64,000 bases of DNA from Adiantum capillus-veneris (taxonomy: Eukaryota > Streptophyta > Polypodiopsida > Polypodiales > Pteridaceae): NCBI GenBank assembly GCA_014529385.2, contig CM043957.1:86898381-86962380 (forward strand), in the 5' to 3' direction. The number at the start of each line of letters is the position of its first letter. Within the stretch, counting starts at the first letter, position 1. The position numbers were made by a program, and so were the translations under genes. The notes below the pieces were generated by a model. The model did not search any database and was not told the origin of the DNA. It saw nothing but the letters and a program-made list of their open reading frames with translations. Shown piece by piece: positions 32,242 through 42,243 of this stretch.

Positions 32242-33414
32242 GAAATCACGGGAGTAATTGCTAGTTGTCACGACGGGGTTTGTGGTGGTCACTTCGCCCT
32301 AGACATAACAAGTAGTAAAATCTTGCAGGCAGGCTTCATATGGCCTAGCCTCAACCGTGATGTACACCACTGGTGCAAAACGTGTAAGTTGTGTCAAAAG
32401 GCCGGCACTAGGTCACTTATGCCTGAACCATAGACACCTATTCTCTCATATGGCCCATTTGAAAAATGGGGTATCGATGCCATTGGGCCATTACCTAGGG
32501 CCAACTCAGGAAAATTCTACATTATCATGGGGGTCGACTACATGACTAGATGGGCAGAGGCTATAGCCACCACTAGAATCACAGCGGTAGAGGTAGCTAA
32601 ATTTATCTACGAGCACATATGTTGTAGGTTTGGCACACCTTTAGAGATCATCTCTGATAGAGGGCCAGGTTTCAGAGCAGACTTGGTAGGAGAATTAATG
32701 CAGAAACTGGGCATTACAAGGAGGCACTCTTCACCATATTACCCTCAATGTAATGGCCTAGTTGAAAAGGTAAATGGAATGGTTTCTAAAATTATTACCA
32801 AGCAGGTAAACAATCATCCTGGAGACTGGGATAAGTATCTACTACCAGCTTTATGGGCCTACAGAACTTCATTTCGTACATCCTTGGGATTCACACCGTA
32901 TCATCTAGTATTTGGCAAGGAAGCAATCTTGCCCATTGAAGTGCAACTACAAAGTCTCAGAGTAATGACAAGCCAGCTTCAACAGCCCAAAATGCATTTG
33001 AGAGATCACATCATCAACTTGGAAAGACTACAGCTGGACAGAGAAGAAGCAATAAATTATTATGCAGCACAAGCAGAGCATAGACGGCTTAGCTTTAACG
33101 AGCATCTCCCGAAAAAAGAATTGAAGAAAGGAATGTTGGTGCTCCGCTACGACAATCGCTTCGACACGCGCAAGGATAAGAAACTCCTACTCCGATGGGA
33201 AGGTCCTTTCATCGTCAGGAAAAAGTATGCCAATGGAAGCTACCAGCTTATGGGGGCTGCTAGAAAACTTCATAAAACCAGGGTAAATGGTTGGCGACTT
33301 AAACCTTATTTTCTTCGATTTGACCAGGCTCCACCAATTGACATTCCAAATGAGGACACACCATCAGCCGCCACCTCTGACGATAAAGATCAAACAGATG
33401 AGCTAGACACATGA
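32242..33414 (+). pseudogene. Element B integrase
   Basis: After the UAG at 32239 the same frame gives the HHCC zinc-binding domain ('CHDGVCGGHFALDIT..', 'HHWCKTCKLCQKAG'), a second UAG at 32431, then the DDE core: Asp in 'KWGIDAIGPLP', Asp in 'IISDRGPGF' and Glu in 'GLVEKVNGMVSK'. The C-terminal part has 'AYRTSFRTSLGFTPYHLVFGKEAILPIE' and 'LLLRWEGPFIVRKKYANGSYQL', the usual gypsy integrase tail. Integrase joins cDNA ends to the host chromosome. Two in-frame UAG codons inactivate it unless suppressed. The long frame 32527-33414 is clean. Confidence 0.9.
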
Positions 33415-33426
33415 ATGTCTCTAGCC

Positions 33427-33442
33427 AAAAGGGGAGGGCTAA
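33427..33442 (+). promoter_or_regulatory. Polypurine tract of element B
   Basis: 'aaaaggggagggctaa' immediately precedes the TGATGGGG start of the 3' LTR and primes plus-strand DNA synthesis in gypsy elements. Confidence 0.85.
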
Positions 33443-34118
33443 TGATGGGGGATTTTCACAAGCCAAGCTCCCATACCCCTTTTCTCTCGTCCCCACCCCA
33501 TGAAAACCCCCTCTTAGGGAGGGAGTGATAAAAGGCATTGGAAAAAGTAAGAAAAAAATAAAGTATGATTATGTAAATATATAAGAAAGGTAAAATATGC
33601 CACCTCATGCCTGCGGGGTAGCCCATCCCCACCTTGCCTCCTTTTTCTTCACTGTTGCCCCGCCGTGTGTCCCTTTTCCTCTCCTCCACTCAAAAGGTCA
33701 ACCCCCTCTCTCTTCCCCTTGTCCTATCTCCTTTCTCTCTCCCCTCAAGCTACCCCACCTCTCACCAATAATGCATTATAACTCACCAATAATGCACCCT
33801 AACTCACATGCAACTTACCCTATCTTCCAAAATAGTATAACCCACCCCCTCTTTCTCTCTCCTATCATATCCCATGACCCAAATACCCCCCTCTCTCTCT
33901 AAAGGGCGCCATATCTCTTGTCTTGTAGCTAAATAACCTTCCCCACACTCACACACACTCAGTTTCACTGAAAAAGGTGCCCACAGACCCATCCCCACCC
34001 AGTGGTTACCTGTTTTTTCTTGTGTTCACACACATCTACACACAAATTCACCTCTGAACACACTCCCCTCTCTCCCCTCTTGTAATTACTTTATTCTCCA
34101 TGTCACCTCTCACTTTTT
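33443..34118 (+). repeat. Partial 3' LTR of element B
   Basis: Matches the first 676 bases of the 5' LTR with about a dozen differences, then stops within 'cactttttc'. The promoter, polyA and U5 parts are missing, and unrelated sequence follows. Confidence 0.9.
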
Positions 34119-34299
34119 CAAGGTTTGTCACAAATTCTCCAATTGATTTCTAGTTGGCTTATTACTACATCAAAAAATGCATCCTTTCCGGTATCAAACA
34201 CGTAGTCAGCCGTATAAGTATTACAGTCCTCCGATTGTAACCATAGAAACAACCAGTCTTTTAACGTGTCTACCAAGAAGTCTTATCGCTGCTTTTCAG

Positions 34300-35037
34300 T
34301 CTGGTGCTCTAACTTGGGAGCAAGAAGCCAAGTTCATCGTTCTGGCACACTTTGTATCTACTATCATCAATGATAAGAGTGTTGTCGTGCCTAAACCATG
34401 TTTTCTCCAAACTAACTTCAAGTCTTTAAAAAATACATGCTCATTGTGCATCAACAAGACGCCCTTCTGCAATCTTGCTATGACATAACACCTGATAGTA
34501 AAGGCCTCTACGATTTGAAGACAATGTCTATAATTCTTTCCACTTTAGGGGTCATGCAATTGCTCCATATAAACACATTGAAAAATCGGATGCACCAATC
34601 CAAGAAGCTGTGGCTGTCTTTGCAACAATACACTTCTCGGGAGGGCAGATTGCATGTGTGCTTTATTATTTCTCCTGCATATGCAGGAGGCTTTTTACCA
34701 AAGCGGGTCTCTACAATGGTAACTAAAAAGCCATTTAAATCAAGTATGATTTCCCGCTTATCGTATTCCTTCAGCTTTGGCACCCATATTGGGTCTGGCA
34801 GAGGATGTCACTCAGCAAAAATAACATCCCGAGAGGGATGTATGTAATTGGAGTACTCTTCAATTTTCCTCTCTCGCATAATGTTGCGCTCCAGGCACTT
34901 CTTGAACTCAGTTCTCTCTCTTTTGAACCACCTGGCCTTTTTGATTCGCCACATTCGGGCCATTTCCCATGCAATGGCATAGTTTACGTCATGCAAGGGA
35001 AATAGTGCAAGTTTCTCCTTGTGCGTGCACGTGTACA
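34300..35037 (-). pseudogene. FCP1/HAD-like phosphatase pseudogene
   Basis: Read on the minus strand from about 35030 toward 34300: 'EKLALFPLHDVNYAIAWEMARMW..' leads to 'DPIWVPKLKEYDKREIILDLNGFLVTIVETRFGKK', the first HAD motif. In plant NIF/FCP1-like proteins this motif reads 'LDLNGLLv', with Asn-Gly in place of the catalytic DxDxT. Then come 'SFLDWCIRFFNVFIWSNCMTPKVERIID' and, after a frame change, 'RHDNTLIIDDSRYKVCQND', the third motif (NTLLIDDSpyK). True FCP1 enzymes dephosphorylate the RNA polymerase II C-terminal domain; this branch may be catalytically weak. A UGA at 34808-34810, a UAG at 34508 and frameshifts inactivate it. No introns are seen across the domain, so it may be a retrocopy. 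A copia LTR abuts its upstream end. Confidence 0.65.
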
Positions 35038-35244
35038 TGGATGTGTGTGTGTGCGCGCGATGCAGTGCATGTGGGGAAGGGGAGAAGCGCAAGAGTGTGT
35101 GGGTGGAGCAACCTCTAGAACTAGTGAGTGAGGTTCTCCTTATTATTTCTATATGAATAATAAAGGTATGTACACACGTGGGTAGGCAGCCAAGGACACC
35201 GGACGTCTGGCCTCGTGCAAAGGTGTAGCATCTTTACCCCAACA
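35038..35244 (-). repeat. Copia LTR (3' LTR of a minus-strand remnant)
   Basis: In minus orientation it begins TGTTGGGGTAAAG right after a polypurine tract and plausibly ends CACATCCA at 35038, giving 207 bp. That is close to the 210-bp LTR of copia element A, which also begins TGTTGGGGT. The inner boundary is firm; the outer one is inferred. Confidence 0.6.
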
Positions 35245-35245
35245 A

Positions 35246-35257
35246 TCTCCCACTTAA
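35246..35257 (-). promoter_or_regulatory. Polypurine tract of the copia remnant
   Basis: Minus-strand 'aagtgggaga' just before the LTR is the standard plant copia polypurine tract, as in element A. Confidence 0.75.
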
Positions 35258-35330
35258 AGGAAATGTGCCAATAAGTGAGGCCTACTAGCTAAACTACTAG
35301 TATGTACAAGAAACTAGGTGAGAGTGTCTC

Positions 35331-35747
35331 TCAACCTATGCCAATTGGCTCAAATTGTTGATCTACACACAATCCACTACGAAAAGACAAGCAAACATCT
35401 CCTGCACCCTCTATGTCAAATGCCAAACCATCGGCCAAGCGTAGACAACCAGGTCTCCCACTAGAAAATGTGTTGAACCAGTCACGATGCGGTGTGACAT
35501 GGAAAGCAATGTGGTTGTCTACACTTGGCCGAACCATCGGCCAAGTGTAGACAACCAAGTCTCCCACTAGAAAATATGTTGAACCAGTCACGATGCGGTG
35601 TGACGTGGAAAGCAGCATCGCTATCCAGTAACTATTGTGGAGAAAGTGTGCTAGGGCCATAGGAATATCTGCAAGAGGTACACTCGAGGCAAGCATGAAA
35701 TCACCATCACTAGCATAGACTGCCTTTGAAACTGCCTCTTTTAACAT
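35331..35747 (-). pseudogene. Copia protease-region remnant
   Basis: The frame contains 'IAFHVTPHRDWFNTFSSGRPGCLRLADGLAFDIEGAGDVCLSF', equivalent to the segment just after the copia protease active site ('DSGASFHVTPHREWF..' in element A). The active-site DSGA itself is lost. Only about 90 bases separate it from the polypurine tract, so integrase, RT and RNase H have been deleted. An internal 106-bp duplication falls in this frame. Confidence 0.65.
35428..35625. repeat. 106-bp tandem duplication
   Basis: The segment beginning 'ccatcggccaag' at 35428 recurs at 35534, with few differences over about 90 bases. It lies in the copia protease remnant and duplicates the 'FHVTPHRDWF' coding segment. 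Confidence 0.85.
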
Positions 35748-35751
35748 AGCT

Positions 35752-36263
35752 AAGCATGTGCTTGAGGTGCTTGTCGTGCTTGAGCTAACTAAAGTGCTTG
35801 TAGTGGTTGCTCACTAAGGTTCTTGAGGTGATTTTCATGCTTATGGGACAAGGTGCTTGAGAATCTTGAAGTCAAACCAAGGCCTACAATGAGGGGGGAG
35901 AGCCATGCAAGTAGGGGATATGAGAGAATGACCTTCCCCTCACTCAAGGGACAACCCTTGCTCAAAGAGGCATATGGGACACATGTCAAGCTCCTAGCTA
36001 GGTTGCCCCCATAGTGTGCCTAAATCCTATTGTTTGACTTTAAGAGAGGTCCAATGAGAATTTAGTTTACTTAAATAATTATCTAGGCATTATCAATCCC
36101 TCTCTCTCAAAGGGGTAAGGAGGACACTTGTCCAAAGACTACCCATGTTTCTTGATATGCACTAATCATTTGATTGGCTAGGTTTGCAGGGGTCCAATAA
36201 AATTCAAGGATGAGCTACAAGGGAGGCTCAACCAAAGAAATTTCGGGGTTTGCTTGGGGGTAT

Positions 36264-36352
<89 letters not shown>

Positions 36353-37040
36353 CTCTCATTCTCACTTTGTGAAAGTGCAAGAACTCCATCTCCTTCTCCA
36401 AGCTTGAGAATTTGAGAGCCTACACCAACAACTCTTGGATATGAAATGCAAATCCAACCGAGAGACACGATTCAATGCTATGCTAGCCATCTTCTTCATC
36501 TCTGCTACTATGGTACTCTAATCTCAATGTGTAATGGTATGAGAGGACACTACTTATTTCTCGTAGGAATACTTCGTATTCCTCTTACCTACTCTCATTC
36601 CCTGCTAGCTCTCTCCACCTTCGAAGGTGTTTGAGGTCTTGGGGGTGAGGCCCGGGACAAGTTAATGCTTTCATTTAGCTAAGTTACGGGCATAATTGTG
36701 GTGCATGAAGCTCTCTATCTTCATTGCAACATCAAGATCTCGAGGAACACAAAGCTTGTATTGTACCAAGTCTCTGTGTATGGCAGAAGCTATAATACAA
36801 AAGCCTTTCAAGGGGGGATCCTCTCCACATAAATCCGGTCCTCAACTATTGTCATGTTCTCTAATTCTCTCTCTTGCAAATTATTATTCATGCCAAGTTA
36901 ATAAGGTATAATGGTTATGTTGCTACGTCTAATCAAGTTCTCCCTCTATTTTCTCAGAGTATTCTCATAAAAATGCTCACTACAGTTTTCTTAATTCCGC
37001 TATTCTCAATGTTCATAGTCCATTTCCGTTACGAGAGATC
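35752..37040 (+). repeat. LTR fragment related to elements D and E
   Basis: It shares with the LTRs at 50962-52518 and 56420-58038 the 'gcttgaggtgcttgtc' tract, the 'ggtccaatgag' segments, the CT/CA microsatellite (36264-36350), 'gagcctacaccaacaactcttgg' and 'tccggtcctcaactattgtcatg'. Its start is truncated at the copia remnant. Its end is cut near 37040, where a LINE begins. Confidence 0.75.
36264..36350. repeat. Compound (CT)n(CA)n microsatellite
   Basis: About 12 CT units followed by about 31 CA units. A microsatellite occurs at the corresponding position in the other two LTR copies. Confidence 0.96.
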
Positions 37041-37074
37041 CTTGAAACTAGCGTCTCAAAATAAATAAATTTTT

Positions 37075-39580
37075 TTCTACTCAAAGTGCAAAGCTTTTGG
37101 ATCAACCCATCTTTGAGGGGAAGATTAGAGAATCCATCTCTAAACTGAAAACTGGAAAATCACCTGGGATAGATGGTATCCCTAATGAGTTCTTTTTGGA
37201 ATATCAAGACTTCCTAACCCCTTATCTCTCTAGTATTTGGCAAGAATCCACTAGGAGAGGAGCTTTTCTAGAATTTATCGATACAACCTCTGTCTAGCTA
37301 CAAGAATTAGTCCTTTGATGAATCACATTATCCTTAAAGAGAAAAAAGGTTTTATTAGAGGCAGATTGATACTGGATGCTATCATCACATTGTGGGAAGG
37401 AATAGAGTATGCTACAAATTCTAGGCACGATTTAGTACTTCTTCAAAGTTGATTTTGACAAGGCCTATGACATGATCGAGTGGGGATTTATTCTCCAATC
37501 TCTGATGACATTGGTTTTGGGAAGTCTTTCATTAAATTTGTGCATGTGCTATTTGGAAATGCTTATGCAAGAATTGTTGTTAATGGGGACCTTACATATG
37601 TAATTCACCTCATGAGGTCCATCAGACATGGATGTCCACTTGCTCCTCTGCTTTTTGCTATTGCTTCAGATGCTCTTGGGTGGATGATCAAAGACTAAAT
37701 AAATGAGGGGACAAATTAAGGGACTAACATACAAGGGGCTTTTGATTCAAACAATTTGCAGATGATAGAAATGCTCTTATGAAGGTAGATAGTGGTTCAG
37801 TTAAAGGGTTTCTTGATTTTCTTAACCTATTTTGTCTTGCTCGTGGATCTATCATCAACCATTCAAAGACAGGGTTCAAATCCTCTAATGGGCTGATATC
37901 AATCTCAATAAGCAATGCAGGGTGCTAGACTATCTCGGATGACCAGCCTTTTAGATTTTTGGGCATTCCTATGGGATTTAGGGTCACTATGGAACAAAGA
38001 TGGAAGTGGATCCTTGAAAAATTTAGAAGGAAAGTGTATCAATGGCATAAAATGCAGCCTACTCTCTCTTCTAGAGTTTTTGTGCTAAACCACTATTTGC
38101 TGCCTTCATTAATTTACTTCATCTCCTATTCAATGCTACAATTCAATCAAGCCAGTCAACTTGCCAGAATATTTCTATGGGGTGGTGATGATATGGGGAA
38201 AGAGTTCCTCAGGTAGCTTGGAACATCTTATGTATACACAAAACCAAAGGAGGTCTAGGAGTTTTGGACATTCATAGGCTGGCAACAAAACTAGCTGCTA
38301 AATGGATCTTAAGGTCTGTGTATTCTAATGATTTCTTGGCCTGTTTACTCAAGAGCACAACCTCAAAATTTCATCTCAAGAGCTATAAGGTCCGGTCAGA
38401 TCTTTCCATCTGGGATAACATGAGAGCCGCTTTTGAAATCCAATGCCAGTCTCAGTCCATCTCAGCCAGATTCTAGAATGATTGGCTTGACATTGGATTT
38501 ATATTATTGCAGGACTCAATTTGGTTTGGCCATGTACCATATAGGAAAGTCCTTGCCCTTAGCATCAGAGCACTTAAAGTGTTTCAAGAAAGGATTGAAG
38601 ACTTGGGGAGACCTACATCTACAGGGAAAACTTCTCCATTGAAATCTCTAATAAATTTCATCTTTCTCACTCCCATTGAAATCTCTAATAAATTTCATCT
38701 TTCCTATGGATGTCTTGCAGAGATAACCAGTAGATTGCAGCATCTTCAAGGGTTCAAGGTTTTCAGAAACCCTTCACCCTCTTGTATGTTGCAGAGTTTA
38801 TCTTTAAACGGCTTGGTTGCACTCCAAAATTTGATGTTTTTCAGAAAGCTAAGTTCAACCATAAATGGAAGGTTTCTTGGAGTAGTAAATAATGGATCTT
38901 CATATTCAAATCCATATGGAGCTTTCCTATCCCAATTAAACACTCTTTCCTCCAGCTGGTTGGTCCTCCATCAAGGTTGTTGACATGCAAAAGAGCATTG
39001 AAAGCTGGCATTGGCAATGGAACATACCCCAGATGTGGCCAGCAAGAAGATGTCATTCACCTATTTTGAAGCCCCTTCTGCAATTACTAACAAGGGCTTG
39101 TGCTATCTTCTACCCTCAACCCTTCTCTTATTTGGAACTATTGCTTGGAGAATGCACACATTTGGATATCCATCTTAGGAATCTGTGGAGAAATGCATTC
39201 ATCTAGTATGCATGGTTACAAAGGTTGGAAGCTTTGTATCCTGGCTAAGGCTTCATATTTATTCTTATATGAAATGAAGTTCCTAGCCAAATTATCTCTT
39301 CACTCTATCAAAGAAGTATCCAATGAAATTCCTAGCCAAATTCTCTCTGTCAAAGAAGTATCCAATGTTCCCTTGTACTCTATCTAAAGATCCCTCCCTT
39401 GTAACAAATAGAGAGACAAACTTATGTCCCTTTACTCCAGAGAAAGGGCCTTAATGGCCAAAGCTTGTAAACCAACTCTACCTCTTTCTGATGGGACATC
39501 CTCTTTCCCTGCCTTTGAGGCCTTGTATTTCTCCCTCTCTCTTTTTTAATATAACTTACAATTTTCTCCAAAAAAAAAGA
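37075..39580 (+). mobile_element. 5'-truncated L1-like LINE
   Basis: The region begins inside the RT ('ISKLKTGKSPGIDGIPNEFFLEYQ', 37100-37200). It continues through 'FIRGRLILDAI', 'VNGDLTYVIHLMRSIRHGCPLAPLLFAIASDALGWMI' and the catalytic 'QFADD' near 37755, then the post-RT region ('FRFLGIPMGF..', 'LNHYLLPSLIYF', 'ARIFLWGG'). It ends at a short poly-A at 39573-39580 after 'caattttctcc'. Many stops and frameshifts are present. It lies directly against the end of a truncated LTR, as expected of a 5'-truncated LINE insertion. A target duplication was not found by eye. Confidence 0.85.
37097..38983 (+). pseudogene. LINE reverse transcriptase and downstream domain, broken
   Basis: The longest intact pieces are 37097-37297 (RT fingers), 37480-37698 (RT palm up to 'CPLAPLLFAIASDALGW'), 37959-38216 (post-RT linker with 'LPSLIYFISYSML') and 38507-38983. 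They alternate between frames. The catalytic 'FADD' is read in a separate frame near 37755. The order and motifs match plant L1 ORF2. The protein would nick and reverse transcribe at the target, but this copy cannot be expressed whole. Confidence 0.8.
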
Positions 39581-40308
39581 GGAATAAGGGGTCTTAACAG
39601 GAAACATTCTAGAAATCATAATCTAGAGGTTATTCTTCTTCTCTAAAGCCCACGTCTTCCTTTTCCTTGGAATATCACCCCAAATTTTTATTGTCTATGC
39701 CACTTCATTGCCAAAGGCAATGGTTTTGATCAAAGAGAGAGGGAGGGAAGAGATACCAACGTGCACACACATATAATAGACCATCTATGTATGAATACCC
39801 TTGCCATCTAATCCATTAAATGGATACACTAATATAATGGAACAAAGTCATTTTGTCTACCTTCTTTTACAAGAGTGAAATTTAGCACATAGCCTTGGAC
39901 TTTGGGACCATGGATTTGTTTCTTGAAGTTTGTTTTTCTCCAAATGTCTTGAAATATATGTCGACCAAAGATCCTCCCCCAAAGTAGGACATGTGCATCA
40001 CACATGGCTTGTGCAAAAGCTTTGTCAACATCTTGCATAAACAGACCCTCACTTTGAATGGAGAAATAACAATCCATAGCTTCATAGCCCCTCCCATAGT
40101 GGAAAAAACTTCTTTAGGTGTCATCTATGAGACTACATCCCAAGAAGTTGTGCTTTCATAATACATTGTACTTGGAATACATGTCAAACATATACTACCA
40201 AGAAAGATGGAAACAATACTCCCCCCCCCCCCCCGAAACAAGTAGTGGGGTAAGCAATGGCTAAAATCAAGATGGGTGTCTACCTCAAACAACATCTAGT
40301 GCCCACAA
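39581..40308. other. Unassigned; minus-strand frame of unknown nature
   Basis: A minus-strand frame (39829-40077) reads '..FAQAMCDAHVLLWGRIFGRHIFQDIWRKTNFKKQIHGPKVQGYVL..', which looks protein-like but is not recognised. It might be a LINE ORF1 or host remnant. A run of 13 C lies at 40222-40234. Confidence 0.25.
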
Positions 40309-40980
40309 TGGTCACATGGGATAAAGTTTTTCTTATGGAAGATACGATGGGGAGCCCTGCTAGCTGGTGTGAAGATTGTAGCCAAATGTATTGGTTCAGA
40401 TATATACATTCAATGCAGAACGGCTAGTGAGGACCTCCCTCACTTATTCAAGGAGTGCTTGGCAACTAGTAGGGAAGATTTGCAATGGGTTCAAAAGACC
40501 TGGAAGACAGGATTTTTCAAGAATGATATCTTCGTGGGAGGGAAGGTGTTGAAGAGCCAAGTGCTACTTATTTGTATCCAAATCGTTAGATTCTACTACT
40601 TCAAGCACATGTGGAAGGCCAAGAACTGTCAAGTATTTGAGAATGCCCTGGAAATAGCGAGTTCACAAAGATTATGTAAGAAAGCAAGGAAGTGATTATT
40701 GAAATTGGGAAACAGAAGAACACTAAAGAGTGGAATAGGGAAATTGGCACCCCGATACTTGACTTGCATAGTTAAGGATTTGGGTTTTGCTCATATCAAG
40801 TGTTGCTTTCTATTCATCTAGTCTTCGTGATGATTGTCATGGGGTGGCTTCCCTCTCAGCCGATGTATCATCAATGCACAATTGGTATCTGGGAGGTGTC
40901 ATGACTTGATACGAGCATGACTTGGTTTTGTAATTTTTTGGTTATGCGTATATAATATACTCACCATTGTGAGTTCTAGG
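40309..40980 (+). pseudogene. LINE 3'-terminal domain (zf-RVT-like), plus strand
   Basis: The frame 40369-40695 contains 'CIGSDIYIQCRTASEDLPHLFKECLATSREDLQWVQKTWKTGFFKNDIFVGG', a cysteine/histidine arrangement like the zf-RVT domain at the end of plant LINE ORF2 ('C..C....E...HLF..C'). A sister copy in the opposite orientation follows at 41.0-41.4 kb. 'ttctaggaaagaaaaaatgg' near 40980 may be its 3' end. Confidence 0.55.
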
Positions 40981-40989
40981 AAAGAAAAA

Positions 40990-41420
40990 ATGGACGGAAA
41001 CACACTAAGGTTCTTGGCATTCCAAATTTTCTTTAAAGTAGCAGAACGTGACAATTTGAGTGCATATTAGGATAGCTGGCTTTTCAACCTCGTCCCTCCA
41101 AGGAACAAGTCATTCTTGTAGAAGCCTATCCTCCATGTCCTTTGAATCCATTTGCAAAATTTCCTTACAAGGCCACTAATGGGCAATCCTTGAACGGGTG
41201 CAGGAGGTTCTCACCACTTATATTGCAGACACTACACCTATCAGGGTCGATCCCTTTGGCTTAAATTTTCCATAAAAAGCACTTCATTGCCATGGGCCAT
41301 TGAGGGCGCCAAATTCACTACCGCCTTCCATCTTGCTTCTGGCCATTGTTTTCCCCATTTCCTTTTGACTGAGAAAACCACTCAGTCGAGGCCATAAGAG
41401 AAAGATAAACATCCTTGGTC
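40990..41420 (-). pseudogene. LINE 3'-terminal domain (zf-RVT-like), minus strand
   Basis: Minus-strand reading gives 'KGIDPDRCSVCNISGENLLHPFKDCP' and then, with frame changes, phrases equivalent to 'GFYKNDLFLGG' and 'LKSQ'. These match the plus-strand copy at 40.4-40.6 kb ('GFFKNDIFVGG', 'LKSQ'). The two form a tail-to-tail inverted pair of the same LINE family. Confidence 0.55.
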
Positions 41421-42019
41421 TTCAGTTTCTCAAGTTCCTATCTTGGGGCCATTGCCAAGATTTCTACTCAAGATCGGATTTGCATATCGGCATACAATAG
41501 TTGTCACGAGTAGCCATTCCAAAATTCTGATTTCCAATAGACATTGTGTCCCACTTAGATTGAACTAAGTAGCTAGATGATCGATACCTTTTCATCTCCT
41601 GTCATTGCTATCCCAAAAGTGGGTTAGATGTCTTAGGTCGTTACTATTCATCTTTTTGGATGTGTCCCTCCATAGAGGGCTCAATGGTATGTCACTGGCT
41701 TTAGAGATCCAATGGGGACCAGAGATTGGTGGAGTTCTAGAATGTTGACTCGTGGGTCAACAACATGACATAACTCAGCAAAGCCTTATTTTTTGAGAGT
41801 TATGAAATGCTACGGATTATGGTTAAAAACATCAGAGCAGTGAGATTCATGATTATGGTTGAGTTAGCCTTCTAGAGTGTTGTATGTGTGGGATGATCTC
41901 ACCCTGTGACAAGCTAAAGAGATTGGCTCTGTGCGCCTATCGTGTCATCTATGTCCTCGATTGACATTATGTTGATCTAGGTTGTGTTGCATGCACAACA
42001 CAACCTAGATTGACATTAT
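41421..42019. mobile_element. Probable LTR sequence of gypsy element F (left part)
   Basis: The sequence left of copia A continues on its right side up to a gypsy primer site at 49200, so the right part of this stretch should be LTR of element F. The LTR start is not located. A 49-bp unit with a perfect hairpin lies at its right end. Confidence 0.4.
41975..42010. repeat. Perfect hairpin, 15-bp arms and 6-base loop
   Basis: 'atctaggttgtgttg' (41975-41989) and its exact reverse complement (41996-42010) flank the loop 'catgca'. It sits nine bases before the LTR of copia A. Confidence 0.95.
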
Positions 42020-42229
42020 TGTTGGGGTGTAGGCCAGGTGGCCGTGGGAAACCACCCTTGTACAACTTAATTTCCCCTATTCAATATAGGGAGAGAAAGA
42101 GGAAGGGTTGTCTTCTTCTCTTTCCTCTCCACTAACCCACACAGTGGCTGCATGTGTATCTTCCCCTTCCCCATTTCTCTTCTTCCCCTCTCTTGCACAC
42201 ACTCCGTACACGCACGCGCGCACTCATCA
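42020..42229 (+). repeat. 5' LTR of copia A (210 bp)
   Basis: Begins TGTTGGGGTG and ends CACTCATCA. Near-identical to the 3' copy. Confidence 0.97.
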
Positions 42230-42231
42230 AT

Positions 42232-42243
42232 TGGTATCAGAGC
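42232..42243 (+). promoter_or_regulatory. Primer binding site of copia A (tRNA-iMet)
   Basis: TGGTATCAGAGC begins two bases after the LTR end. Confidence 0.97.

Larger units (their letters stand above)
25735..34118 (+). mobile_element. Ty3/gypsy element B (Tat-like, dual RNase H), 3' LTR truncated
   Basis: The order is 5' LTR 25735-27306, primer site 27309-27320, degenerate pre-gag frames, gag-protease 28164-30041, RT and RNase H 30038 to about 31.6 kb, a second RNase H about 31.64-32.0 kb, integrase 32.24-33.41 kb, polypurine tract 33427-33442 and a partial 3' LTR 33443-34118. The LTR copies are close to 98 percent identical over the shared 676 bases by eye, so insertion was recent. The pol region nevertheless carries at least three stops and one frameshift. 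Because the 3' LTR lacks everything from its middle onward, no target duplication can be checked. Confidence 0.92.

Noticed and set aside
34177-34488. Plus-strand frame of 103 codons
   Set aside because: It lies opposite the FCP1/HAD-like pseudogene, whose motifs on the minus strand explain the sequence better.
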